NCBI GenBank assembly: GCA_965209015.1
Contig: OZ242367.1
Span: 2,852,001-2,916,000 of the forward strand
Length of the DNA: 64,000 bases
Source of the DNA: Bin80 sp965209015
Lineage (GTDB): Bacteria > Bacteroidota > Rhodothermia > Rhodothermales > Bin80
Direction of reading: 5' to 3'
The translations under genes were made by a program, and so were the position numbers. Shown here in pieces: positions 1 to 8,727 of the stretch. Position 1 is the first letter of the stretch. Every line of letters starts with the position of its first letter. Below the pieces are notes generated by a model. The model ran no database searches. It was not told the DNA's origin and saw only the letters and a list, made by a program, of their open reading frames with translations.

Positions 1-13
1 CCACACAATACTT

Positions 14-2296
14 TTATGAAAAGCCTAACAGTTGCCCTCCTTGGTATACCAAAAGTGAAGCCAAGTAGGCCAGTGTGGTCATGTAGAGCCACATGACTGC
101 CGGCCACTTCCATGAATTGGTTTCTCGGCGAGCGATTGCCAGTGTGCTCATGCACTGAAGTGCGAATACAAAGAATACCAAGAGACTAATTGCGACCAGC
201 GGCGTAAATACCTGGCGTCCATCTGGATAGCGATCAGACTTCAATGCATCACGTAGCGCCACTCCCTCTTCTGCATCCTCCACACTATAAATGATTCCGA
301 GCGTAGAGATGATCACTTCACGTGCTGCAAAAGCACTTACAAGTCCTGCACTGATTTTCCAATCAAAGCCCAGTGGTTGCATGACCGGTTCCAAAAATTG
401 ACCTAAATACCCAATCGCACTTCCTCTTAACTGAGCCGATTGCAAAGCTGTATTTACGCTATCCATCACAGCTGCATATTCGTTTTCGGCCTGTTTCACG
501 ATAAGCTGGGCACGCACTAGTATAGAATCTGTACTCGCGATTGAGTCAGATAAAGTAGACAAATTGATTCCCGTCTCTGGAAAGAGTGCCTGTGCTTCAT
601 CATATCTTGCTTCGCGCTCTTGTGCAGCCTTCGTCTCAATCCGTTCTGCTTCCAAACTTGAGTCAGTGGTCGGGTAACTTGCCAAGAACCAGAGAATGAT
701 ACTACAGGCAAAGATTATTCGTCCTGCTCGAACTGCAAACACCTTCGTACGCTGGATCATGCGCCAAAATATTTGTCGCAATCTCGGTCGTCGATACGGA
801 GGAAGTTCCATAACAAAGTAGCTCTCCGGGCCTTTGAACACAAATCGTTTCAGAATCGCCGCAGCTACAAATGCCATTCCAGTACCCATCAAGTACATCG
901 AAAACATTGCTAACCCCTGATAACCGAATACCCCCATGAGTGTCCCTGCGGGGATGAAGGCCGCAATGAAAAGGGTGTAGACTGGAAGACGGGCCGAACA
1001 ACTCATTAGTGGGGCAACCATGATCGTAATTAGACGGTCTCGTTCATTATCCAGAGTTCGGGCTGCCATGATTCCTGGAATCGCACAGGCATAAGAGCTA
1101 AGGAGCGGCAGAACAGATCCTCCACTGAGTCCAACTCGCTTCATGATACGATCCATGATAAACGCACTGCGTGCCATGTATCCAGAATCTTCCATGAGAC
1201 CCAGAAAGAAAAAGAGGAGAAGAATTTGGGGAAAGAAGACAATAATATTCCCCACTCCGGTGATCACTCCATCCGTTAGGAGATCGGTGACCCATCCAGA
1301 GGGGAATAGGGAACGGATTCCTGATGAGAATGCGGAAACTCCGTACTCAATCAGATCCATGGCGGGCGTTGCCCATGAGAATACCGCCTGAAAAATTCCA
1401 ACCAACATCACCAGAAAGAGAAGCGGCCCCATAATTTGATGAGTAAGAACCGCATCAATCCGATCACTCAGCGTAGCAGGATCCTTCACTCTACGCACCG
1501 CTTTATGGACAATTGGTCCAAGCCAAGCATACCTGCCACTAACCTCTGCATGCCTGAACGCAACACCTCGCGAGGAGAACTCTTCTCGCAACGCTTCAAT
1601 GTTCTTCACAAATTCGGGTGCCTCTTGACGCCATACATCTAATGCCTGATCTTCTGCCAATGCGCGCAAGACCTCCATCTTGATGTGGTCCGGCTGCACC
1701 TTTGGATCTTCTTTGGTGAGTTGTACGGATAGGTCTGGAATTTTTGCTTCCACCGCTTCTATGAGTTTCCATCGGTAGCATGGGACCGGATTCGGGGGCT
1801 CCAGGATCAGTTTTTTGAGCTCATCAACCCCCTTGCCCTCTGAGGCGACAATTGGGATCACAGGTAGTCCAAGTTCCCTCTCCAGTACAGATACATCTAT
1901 ATCCAACCCATTCTCTTGCGCTGTATCCATCATATTTAGAGCAAGAATCAACGGTAGTCCAAGATCAATGATCTGACTGGTGACAAAAAGGTTACGCTCT
2001 AGATTGCCGGCATCCACAACAGAAACAACAAGATCTGGCATCGTCCCTCTCCGCCCCACCAGAACTTCGTAAGCAATCTGTTCATCCAAAGACCTAGGAG
2101 TCAGACTGTAGGTGCCAGGAAGGTCAACGACCTCAATGTGTGGTGCACCCGAGAGCGTTCCTGCTTTTCGCTCAACCGTTACTCCAGGAAAATTTGCTAC
2201 ACGCTGACGCTGGCCCGTGAGGCGATTAAAGAGCGTGGTCTTGCCTACATTGGGGTTCCCTGCGAGTACGACACTGATGGAAGATGGAGAGACCAT
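14..2296 (-). CDS. feoB: Ferrous iron transporter FeoB
   Basis: Large inner-membrane Fe(II) uptake protein: an N-terminal GTPase domain followed by a multi-helix membrane domain. The G1 loop GNPNVGKTT lies at about residues 13-21, the G3 region VDLPGTYSL follows, and the G4 motif NMMD is visible; the C-terminal two thirds carry gate-type hydrophobic segments (LLFLVMLVGIFQAVF, GSVLPLLSSYACAIPGIMAARTL). About 760 residues is normal for FeoB. I use the ATG at 2296; an in-frame TTG two codons upstream (2302) is the alternative. It is the last gene of a three-gene minus-strand run after two small FeoA-like genes, 21 bp after the second. The function follows from the family; complete C-terminus with TAA at 14-16. 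Confidence 0.96.
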   Translation of the reverse strand: MVSPSSISVVLAGNPNVGKTTLFNRLTGQRQRVANFPGVTVERKAGTLSGAPHIEVVDLPGTYSLTPRSLDEQIAYEVLVGRRGTMPDLVVSVVDAGNLERNLFVTSQIIDLGLPLILALNMMDTAQENGLDIDVSVLERELGLPVIPIVASEGKGVDELKKLILEPPNPVPCYRWKLIEAVEAKIPDLSVQLTKEDPKVQPDHIKMEVLRALAEDQALDVWRQEAPEFVKNIEALREEFSSRGVAFRHAEVSGRYAWLGPIVHKAVRRVKDPATLSDRIDAVLTHQIMGPLLFLVMLVGIFQAVFSWATPAMDLIEYGVSAFSSGIRSLFPSGWVTDLLTDGVITGVGNIIVFFPQILLLFFFLGLMEDSGYMARSAFIMDRIMKRVGLSGGSVLPLLSSYACAIPGIMAARTLDNERDRLITIMVAPLMSCSARLPVYTLFIAAFIPAGTLMGVFGYQGLAMFSMYLMGTGMAFVAAAILKRFVFKGPESYFVMELPPYRRPRLRQIFWRMIQRTKVFAVRAGRIIFACSIILWFLASYPTTDSSLEAERIETKAAQEREARYDEAQALFPETGINLSTLSDSIASTDSILVRAQLIVKQAENEYAAVMDSVNTALQSAQLRGSAIGYLGQFLEPVMQPLGFDWKISAGLVSAFAAREVIISTLGIIYSVEDAEEGVALRDALKSDRYPDGRQVFTPLVAISLLVFFVFALQCMSTLAIARRETNSWKWPAVMWLYMTTLAYLASLLVYQGGQLLGFS

Positions 2297-2317
2297 GTCC
2301 AATTCAATGTCTCGTTC

Positions 2318-2539
2318 CTAACATTTGGCAATGCGTATTTGGGCCGCCTCTGCCTTACGGATGGATAGATGATATCCACCAACTTTCAAATCCATCGGAT
2401 CTCCGAACGGGGCAAGACGAACAACCTGCACCTCTGAACCTGGGAGCATACCCATCTCCATCAAGCGATTGGTAGCCCCGCTGGACTCAAACCCAATAAT
2501 CTTCCCTGATTCTCCAGGCCTTAAATCCTGAACCGTCAT
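2318..2539 (-). CDS. feoA: FeoA-domain protein (second of two)
   Basis: Small SH3-like FeoA protein of about 73 residues, the usual size, thought to bind the FeoB GTPase domain and modulate iron uptake. The motif sequence (TVQDLRPGESGKIIGF, then LMEMGMLPGSEVQVVRLAPFGDP and YHLSIRKAEAAQI) is canonical. The ATG at 2539 is chosen because it overlaps the stop codon of the preceding FeoA-like gene as ATGA, the standard signature of translational coupling; a longer frame reaching 2599 would read far into that gene. Lies directly upstream of feoB. Confidence 0.9.
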   Translation of the reverse strand: MTVQDLRPGESGKIIGFESSGATNRLMEMGMLPGSEVQVVRLAPFGDPMDLKVGGYHLSIRKAEAAQIRIAKC

Positions 2540-2766
2540 GAATTTGATGGGACTGCCAAGATATCTACAGCCATATCGCGGCGCAACCCAATCCGACATC
2601 CCTCTATGCGAACAATGAGTTTTTCAGAGTTTCTGATCAACTCAATATGGGCTCCCTCTCGTAAGCCAAGATCACGCAGACGATCCTGTGCACACCCACA
2701 GACCGAGTGAATCTCGAGCGGACACCCGTTACAAAAAGCCGTTAGTGGTGCCGGAGCTTTCATCAT
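2536..2766 (-). CDS. FeoA-like protein with N-terminal cysteine cluster (first of two)
   Basis: A 76-residue protein whose C-terminal half is a FeoA-like SH3 domain (RDLGLREGAHIELIRNSEKLIVRIEG, then IGLRRDMAVDILAV). The first 25 residues hold four cysteines arranged C-x2-C-x7-C-x-C (FCNGC and VCGC), which is not part of a plain FeoA domain and could bind a metal or Fe-S cluster (inference). It opens the feoA-feoA-feoB run and its stop codon overlaps the next start by 4 bp. Diverges from proS across a 186 bp gap. Probably an accessory or iron-sensing subunit of the Feo system; its exact role is not known. Confidence 0.82.
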   Translation of the reverse strand: MMKAPAPLTAFCNGCPLEIHSVCGCAQDRLRDLGLREGAHIELIRNSEKLIVRIEGCRIGLRRDMAVDILAVPSNS

Positions 2767-2791
2767 TGATTGAAAAATTTAAGCAAGTAAA

Positions 2792-2816
2792 CTTATTTGG
2801 ACTGAATATAAATAAG
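2792..2816. promoter_or_regulatory. Candidate operator upstream of feo operon
   Basis: An imperfectly spaced inverted repeat, CTTATTT and AAATAAG separated by 11 bp, sits 26 bp upstream of the first feo start codon in the feo/proS divergent gap. Position fits an iron-responsive operator, but the sequence does not match a classical Fur box, so this is only a candidate. Confidence 0.25.
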
Positions 2817-2952
2817 GAGGGTTCATATGGTTCCCAAGATGACATTCAAGAGTTCAATTTGATTTTTTATGTGAGATTGTTCCAGTCAATCTTAAATACT
2901 AATTATCCACGTTTCGCGCCGTAACTTTGCGTGTTGATCAACTCTCTAATTC

Positions 2953-4734
2953 ATGCGTCTGTCAAAATTTTTTGGTGAAACCCTCCGGGAAGCTCCAAGT
3001 GAGTCCGATTCCGCCTCCAGTCAAATGCTTGTGCGGGCTGGATATGTGAGACAACTAGCTGCGGGGCTATACTCTTATTTACCTCTGGCCTACCGATCCT
3101 TACGCAAGATTGAACAAATTCTCCGCGAAGAAATGGATGCCATCAACGGGCAGGAAATGTGTATGCCCATCGTGCATCCTGCTGAAATTTGGCAAAAGTC
3201 TGGTCGCTGGTATGAAATTGGGGACGAGATGGGACGCTTTCAAGACCGCAAAGGACGGGATCTGGTGTTAGCAATGACCCATGAAGAGGTGGTCGCGCAT
3301 CTTTGTACATCTGAGATTCGCTCCTATCGTCAATTACCGCAGATGGTTTACCATCTGCAATCCAAATTTCGGGATGAACCCCGAGCCAGAGGCGGACTTA
3401 TTCGTGTACGTGAGTTTGTCATGAAGGACTCCTACTCGCTTGACCGAAACGATGAAGGACTACAGACCCAGTATGAGGCGCACTACAATGCCTACCACCG
3501 CATTGGTGCACGGCTTGGCCTAGATCTAGTTGCTGTGCAGAGCGATCCAGGAATGATGGGAGGCAAGGTAGCGCATGAATTCATGTATATCACCCCCATC
3601 GGAGAGGATTCTCTGGCGATTTGCGAGGAGACTGGCTATGCCTCAAATCTGGATGTTGCGAATTTTCAGAAGATCCCTGAACCTGCCGATGAGTTGGCGC
3701 CTCTGACCCGTGTTCATACGCCGGGACAGTCTACCATTGCCAAGGTGGCCAATTATTGCGGCGTCAGTACCCGCCAGACAGGCAAGATGGTTTTCTATAT
3801 GGGGGATTTTGGAGAGGATACTCCACCCAAACTCATCGCTGCCTGTGTTCGAGGTGACATGGAAATCAATGAACTTCAACTCCGCTATGCAATCAAAGCA
3901 CAGGCACTACGTCCCGCAGAATCAGAGGAGATCCTCGCAGCTGGATGTGTACCGGGCTATGCCTCGCTGCGTGACCTCAATCCCGACAAAGTAATCCGAG
4001 TCGCAGACGATCTGATCCCTGACTCAATGAACCTTGTCGTTGGGGCCAATGAACACGACTGGCATTATACCGGTGCTAATTATGGGCGGGATTTTACTGC
4101 GGATGTAATTGCCCCAATCGCTCTGGCCTATGAAGGTGCTCCAGATCCACTTGGCGGCAAACCATTACGACTGGTTCGAGGCATTGAGGTTGGGAATATA
4201 TTTCAGTTAGGGACCCGGTACAGTTCTGCTATGGGAGCAACCTATACGGATGAGCATGGGGTGGAGCTTCCCATCGTCATGGGATCGTATGGGATTGGGG
4301 TTGGCCGTGCATTCGCCTGTGTCGCGGAAGAGTACAGCGATGAGTATGGTATGGATCTGCCGATTTCCGTTGCCCCATTCCAGGTGATTTTAGTCTCTCT
4401 TGGCCGTGCTGGGCAGGTGAAAGAGGCTGCTGATTCCCTCTACCAAGCGTTACTAGATTCAGGTATTGAGGTCCTCTATGATGATCGCGCGGTGAGTCCC
4501 GGTGTGAAGTTCGCCGATGCAGACCTCCGTGGCATTCCGCTTCGGTGTACCGTCAGCACCCGTTCAATGGATCGCGGAGGGGTAGAATTTGGTCGGAGAC
4601 AAAGCAAGAATCCTGTCATCCTGTCACTGAACGATGCGACTTCCCAGATTCTGGAGGGGATCGCTGAATGTTTCAGTGAACTGAATCAGCGACTGGACAA
4701 ACTACCCACTTGGGCATCTCGTCCAAAATCATGA
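2953..4734 (+). CDS. proS: Prolyl-tRNA synthetase (bacterial type with editing insert)
   Basis: Charges tRNA-Pro with proline in the cytoplasm. The 593-residue protein has the bacterial architecture: class II catalytic core with motif 1 region (QLAAGLYSYLPLAYRSLRKIE), motif 2 (FRDEPRARGGLIRVREFVMKD), a YbaK-like insertion domain at about residues 225-390 that deacylates Ala-tRNA-Pro, then motif 3 (GSYGIGVGRAFACVAEE) and the anticodon-binding domain. Length is slightly above the 570-residue average. The start ATG at 2953 gives the standard MRLSKFFGETLRE beginning. Convergent with thrS; a hairpin at 4842-4874 lies between. Confidence 0.97.
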   Translation: MRLSKFFGETLREAPSESDSASSQMLVRAGYVRQLAAGLYSYLPLAYRSLRKIEQILREEMDAINGQEMCMPIVHPAEIWQKSGRWYEIGDEMGRFQDRKGRDLVLAMTHEEVVAHLCTSEIRSYRQLPQMVYHLQSKFRDEPRARGGLIRVREFVMKDSYSLDRNDEGLQTQYEAHYNAYHRIGARLGLDLVAVQSDPGMMGGKVAHEFMYITPIGEDSLAICEETGYASNLDVANFQKIPEPADELAPLTRVHTPGQSTIAKVANYCGVSTRQTGKMVFYMGDFGEDTPPKLIAACVRGDMEINELQLRYAIKAQALRPAESEEILAAGCVPGYASLRDLNPDKVIRVADDLIPDSMNLVVGANEHDWHYTGANYGRDFTADVIAPIALAYEGAPDPLGGKPLRLVRGIEVGNIFQLGTRYSSAMGATYTDEHGVELPIVMGSYGIGVGRAFACVAEEYSDEYGMDLPISVAPFQVILVSLGRAGQVKEAADSLYQALLDSGIEVLYDDRAVSPGVKFADADLRGIPLRCTVSTRSMDRGGVEFGRRQSKNPVILSLNDATSQILEGIAECFSELNQRLDKLPTWASRPKS

Positions 4735-4841
4735 TGAGGCGATGCAAGGGCAGAGCCAGCGAATACCAGACAAAAAAAATGCATGCATGGCATCAATGAG
4801 TTGGACCATCAAGTTGAATCCTGTGGGGTTGAATTAGACGG

Positions 4842-4874
4842 TAAAAGGATCATATCCATATGAAGATCCTTTTA
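4842..4874. terminator. Probable bidirectional terminator between proS and thrS
   Basis: Perfect 10-bp inverted repeat (TAAAAGGATC and GATCCTTTTA) with a 13-nt loop. The arms start with A-rich and end with T-rich sequence, so it could end transcripts arriving from both convergent genes. Confidence 0.55.
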
Positions 4875-4972
4875 GCCTCCCATAGTATATGAAAATTAAG
4901 TAACCGGTACGTTCAAAGTTAAACGATCTCTCGATCTGAGGAGCAGAAATTATGAGACGAGTCCGAACTGAA

Positions 4973-6775
4973 TCATGCACCCATATTTGGAGTTCGCTCC
5001 TCTTGAATTTGAGAAAGGAACGCATCTATCGTCATTCTGCCAAGATCTGCCCCTGAGCGGGCACGTACCGAAATCGTGTTTTCTTCAGCTTCCTGGGCAC
5101 CCAACACCAACATATAGGGTACTTTAAGCAGTTCAGCTTCCCGAATCTTATATCCAATCTTTTCATTTCGGACATCTAATGAGGTACGTAGACCTTCCTC
5201 CCGAAGCATAGTATTCACTTCACCGGCATAGCTGGCAGATCGGTCCGAAATAGATAAGACCCGAACTTGCTCTGGCGAAAGCCAAAATGGAAATACCCCC
5301 GCACAGTGCTCAATCAAAACTCCAATGAACCGCTCAAGTGAACCAAACGGGGCCCGGTGAATCATGGCAGGGCGATGGCGCTCATCGTCTGCTCCGGTGA
5401 ACCAGAGGTCAAAACGTTCGGGTAAGTTGTAATCAAGTTGAACTGTTCCTAACTGCCACTTTCGACCGAGCGCATCACGAACCATAAAATCTACTTTGGG
5501 CCCATAGAATGCCGCCTCCCCAAGTTCCTCATGCACTTCAAGATCCATATCGTGAACTACTTTGCGCATGGAGTTCTCGGCTGCCTCCCAATTTTCTTCC
5601 GTACCAGTATACTTCTTATGGTTCGCGGGATCGCGGAGCGATAACTGTACACTGAAATCCTTAAAGTCTAACGCGGCCAGAACTTGAAGCGCCAGATCAA
5701 CGGCATCCTGAATTTCCTGCTCTACCTGATCATGACGACAAAATACATGTGCATCATCAACACAAAATCCTCGAACACGTGTCAGTCCACCGAGCTCCCC
5801 CGTCTGCTCATACCGGTACACCTGCCCAAATTCAGCCAACTTTACAGGTAAGTCTCTGTAACTGCGCCGCTTATGTGCATAGATCTGGATATGATGTGGG
5901 CAGTTCATGGGCTTGAGCAAATAGCCATCGGGCCCATGTGTACTCATCGGTGGGAATTGACTTTCGCTATAATACGGGTAATGGCCGCTTGTCCGATAGA
6001 GATCGAGATGCCCTATGTGGGGAGTGATGACTGGCTCATAGCCGCGCCGGATTTGCTCATCACGAAGGAATTCTACCAACGTTTCCCGAAGGATTGCACC
6101 CGCAGGAAGCCAGAGCGGAAGGCCCGGTCCAACCTTTTCGCTGAACATGAACAGCTCTAGCTTTTTTCCAAGGACACGATGATCCCGGGCACGAGCCTGT
6201 TCCAGCCGTTCCAAATACGCATCCAACTGAGTTCGGTTTTTCCATGCCGTACCATAGATGCGAGTAAGCTGTGCACGGGTAGCATCCCCACGCCAATATG
6301 CTCCCGCAATGGATAAAAGCTTAATGCCATTAGGCTTGAGGTATCCTGTATGGGGAACATGCGGCCCCCGGCATAGATCTATGAACGAGTCCTGCTGATA
6401 TACGGTGAGACGTGTCTGTCCATTCTCAGCACTCAATTCCTCAATCAACTCAATTTTATATGGATTGTCCTCAAAGAGGAGACGAGCTTCTTGAACAGTC
6501 ACCTCACGAATCTCAAATCGGTGACGCTCCTTGATGATTGCCCGCATCCGGTCTTCAATCCATATCAGATCATCCTCATGCGGTTGCTGCGACATTTCAA
6601 AGTCGTAGTAGAAACGATCTTCAATGGGGGGACCAATGGTTGGCTTGGCATCAGGGAAACGCTCCAAGACTGCTTGGGCCATGATATGTGCGGCCGAATG
6701 ACGTATCTTGTAGAGGGACGAATCATATCCCTCCGGTATATGGGTTTCAGCGTGCTCCAAGAGCTCCTCAATCAT
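4973..6775 (-). CDS. thrS: Threonyl-tRNA synthetase lacking the TGS domain
   Basis: Charges tRNA-Thr. The 600-residue protein starts only 25 residues before the editing domain (HSAAH, H26 and H30, plus CRGPHVPH for the second half of the editing site). Then follow the class II core with the zinc-binding MNCPHH, motif 2 (RVRGFCVDDAHVFC), a further zinc histidine region (HRAPFGSLERFIGVLIEH) and the anticodon-binding domain. Most bacterial ThrS proteins carry about 60 more N-terminal residues, the TGS domain; here there is no room for it, since a divergent gene begins 47 bp upstream. The catalytic and editing residues are all in place, so the enzyme should be active. Confidence 0.95.
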   Translation of the reverse strand: MIEELLEHAETHIPEGYDSSLYKIRHSAAHIMAQAVLERFPDAKPTIGPPIEDRFYYDFEMSQQPHEDDLIWIEDRMRAIIKERHRFEIREVTVQEARLLFEDNPYKIELIEELSAENGQTRLTVYQQDSFIDLCRGPHVPHTGYLKPNGIKLLSIAGAYWRGDATRAQLTRIYGTAWKNRTQLDAYLERLEQARARDHRVLGKKLELFMFSEKVGPGLPLWLPAGAILRETLVEFLRDEQIRRGYEPVITPHIGHLDLYRTSGHYPYYSESQFPPMSTHGPDGYLLKPMNCPHHIQIYAHKRRSYRDLPVKLAEFGQVYRYEQTGELGGLTRVRGFCVDDAHVFCRHDQVEQEIQDAVDLALQVLAALDFKDFSVQLSLRDPANHKKYTGTEENWEAAENSMRKVVHDMDLEVHEELGEAAFYGPKVDFMVRDALGRKWQLGTVQLDYNLPERFDLWFTGADDERHRPAMIHRAPFGSLERFIGVLIEHCAGVFPFWLSPEQVRVLSISDRSASYAGEVNTMLREEGLRTSLDVRNEKIGYKIREAELLKVPYMLVLGAQEAEENTISVRARSGADLGRMTIDAFLSQIQEERTPNMGA

Positions 6776-6822
6776 GCCTGAGAAAAATTTTTGGCCAACA
6801 GAGGGACACGCGTATATAGGTA

Positions 6823-8514
6823 ATGTGTTCCCCGAAGATGACAGCTAACGATCTGCAATACCGGTTGGATCGCATGGGGGATCCGGTGCGGGCATCTCAT
6901 TGTCAGCGCTTCTTCAAGACCGGTCCTGGAGAATACGGCGAAGGAGATCTCTTTCGAGGCATCCCCGTCCCTGAACTCCGAAACTTAGCCAAGCACTGGA
7001 AAGAGGTTCCACTAGAAGAGATGGTTCAGTTGCTCCAGTCCCCCTATCATGAGGACCGATTTACTGCACTCTGCCTCCTTGTTCATGCCTTCCAACATGG
7101 TCAGCAAATCCTGGTGTACCATACCTACTTGGAATCTATCCCCTTCATTAACAACTGGGATTTAGTTGACACCAGTTGCCACAAAATCCTGGGCCCCTAT
7201 CTATTTGAGCGCCCACGAACAATATTGTACTCTCTTGCTGAAAGTAAAAACCTTTGGGAACGACGCATTGCGATCATATCCACCTATTACTTCATCAAAC
7301 GAGATCAGTACACAGATACTTTGGCCCTGTCTGATTTGCTGGCGAGCGATCCAGAGGATTTGATCCATAAAGCTTGTGGCTGGATGCTTCGCGAAACCGG
7401 GAAGCGCGACGAATCTGTATTGACTGAATTCCTTAATCACCCCAGCACCACTCTCCCGAGAACTGCACTCAGGTACGCAATTGAACGTCTTCCGGCACCA
7501 GTCAGAAAATACTACTTGCAGGCACCCATGAAAGCTGCCATCCCGATCAGGTTACCTCCCTGGCGAATATACCGATATGTGATGGACGCAGCAAGACAAC
7601 TTCGTGAGAAGGTCATCTCAACGCCAGTCCTCCCATCGGAAATTCTTGGGAATGCAAGTGGAGCCAAGGTATTCCTGAAACTTGAAAATCTGCAATACAC
7701 CGGATCATTTAAGTATAGGGGAGCACTGAACAAGATTCTGTCCCTTGGCAATTCTTTTCCTTCACTTGTAGTGGCATCCACAGGAAATCATGGCCTTGCC
7801 ACCTCCATGATTCTAAAAGACTACGGGCTGGATGGGACGATCTATATTCCCACAACAGCAGACAAGCAAAAAGTTGAATCGCTTCGGAAGTTAGGTTCTA
7901 AACTGGAATTCCATGGAGAGGATGGTATAGATGCCGAATATGAGGCCCGGCGAGTAGCTGATCAAAACGGACAGGTATTCATTTCTCCATACAATGATTG
8001 GCAGATCATCGCAGGACAGGGGACCATTGGCATTGAATTATTGGAACAGGTCGGACCACTTGACTATGTATTTGCCTCCGTAGGGGGTGGCGGACTTATT
8101 AGCGGGATTGCTCTTGCCCTAAAAACTCATCTCCCCGCGGTGAAGATCATCGGCTGTTCGCCAGAGAGGTCTAATGTAATGCACGAATCAGTGAAAATCG
8201 GACGCATCATTGAACAACCCCTACAATCAACACTCTCCGATGGAACTGCCGGAGGAATTGAATCGGATACATTGACCCTCTCGCTATGCACGGATCTTGT
8301 AGATGACTGGATGACAGCAACCGAAGAGGAAATCGCTGGTGCGATGCGACTCATTTATCAGGAACATGATCACAAAATTGAGGGTGCGGCAGCCGTTACC
8401 GTTGCCTGTTTTTTACGATACGAAAAAGAGCTGGTCGATCAGCGAGTCGCATTGGTAATCTGCGGCGGGAATATATCCGATGACAAGTTTGATGCAGTGC
8501 TTTCAGAGTCGTAG
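6823..8514 (+). CDS. Fusion of AlkD-like DNA alkylation repair domain and threonine/serine dehydratase-like domain
   Basis: One uninterrupted 563-residue frame joins two unrelated enzymes. Residues 6 to about 232 are an AlkD-like HEAT-repeat DNA glycosylase: NWDLVD at 111-116 and GWMLRETGK from 186 match the family's conserved Trp/Asp positions, with ERR at 146-148. Residues from about 240 are a fold-type II PLP enzyme: TPVLPSEIL, the PLP lysine motif GSFKYRG (K297), the STGNHG asparagine loop and the phosphate-binding VGGGGL loop, as in threonine/serine dehydratases and racemases. The C-terminal regulatory ACT domain is absent. Start ATG 6823 or, five codons in, ATG 6838. An internal ATG at codon 236 (7528) could yield the PLP domain alone. 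Diverges from thrS, so a link to threonine metabolism is possible, but the reason for the fusion is unknown. Confidence 0.88.
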   Translation: MCSPKMTANDLQYRLDRMGDPVRASHCQRFFKTGPGEYGEGDLFRGIPVPELRNLAKHWKEVPLEEMVQLLQSPYHEDRFTALCLLVHAFQHGQQILVYHTYLESIPFINNWDLVDTSCHKILGPYLFERPRTILYSLAESKNLWERRIAIISTYYFIKRDQYTDTLALSDLLASDPEDLIHKACGWMLRETGKRDESVLTEFLNHPSTTLPRTALRYAIERLPAPVRKYYLQAPMKAAIPIRLPPWRIYRYVMDAARQLREKVISTPVLPSEILGNASGAKVFLKLENLQYTGSFKYRGALNKILSLGNSFPSLVVASTGNHGLATSMILKDYGLDGTIYIPTTADKQKVESLRKLGSKLEFHGEDGIDAEYEARRVADQNGQVFISPYNDWQIIAGQGTIGIELLEQVGPLDYVFASVGGGGLISGIALALKTHLPAVKIIGCSPERSNVMHESVKIGRIIEQPLQSTLSDGTAGGIESDTLTLSLCTDLVDDWMTATEEEIAGAMRLIYQEHDHKIEGAAAVTVACFLRYEKELVDQRVALVICGGNISDDKFDAVLSES

Positions 8515-8727
8515 ATCCAAATTGGATGCAGACCAAGATGTCCTTTCTCCTCTATGCAGTCACAGAAGTATTTAGGCGTTGGAATTCGTCTCCCTAACTC
8601 TCCATTCGCAGAGAGATTGGCCCCTCAGCCCACCCTGACATAAGAAATATTCGGCAGCAGATTACTGCATCCATCTTTCTGACAATGACCGAACCAACTC
8701 GCCTATGGTTCACGGTTGCAGGTGAAG

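Noticed and set aside
2688..2924. 78-codon plus-strand frame before proS
   Set aside because: It overlaps the FeoA-like gene on the other strand, and its sequence is low-complexity and unrecognisable.
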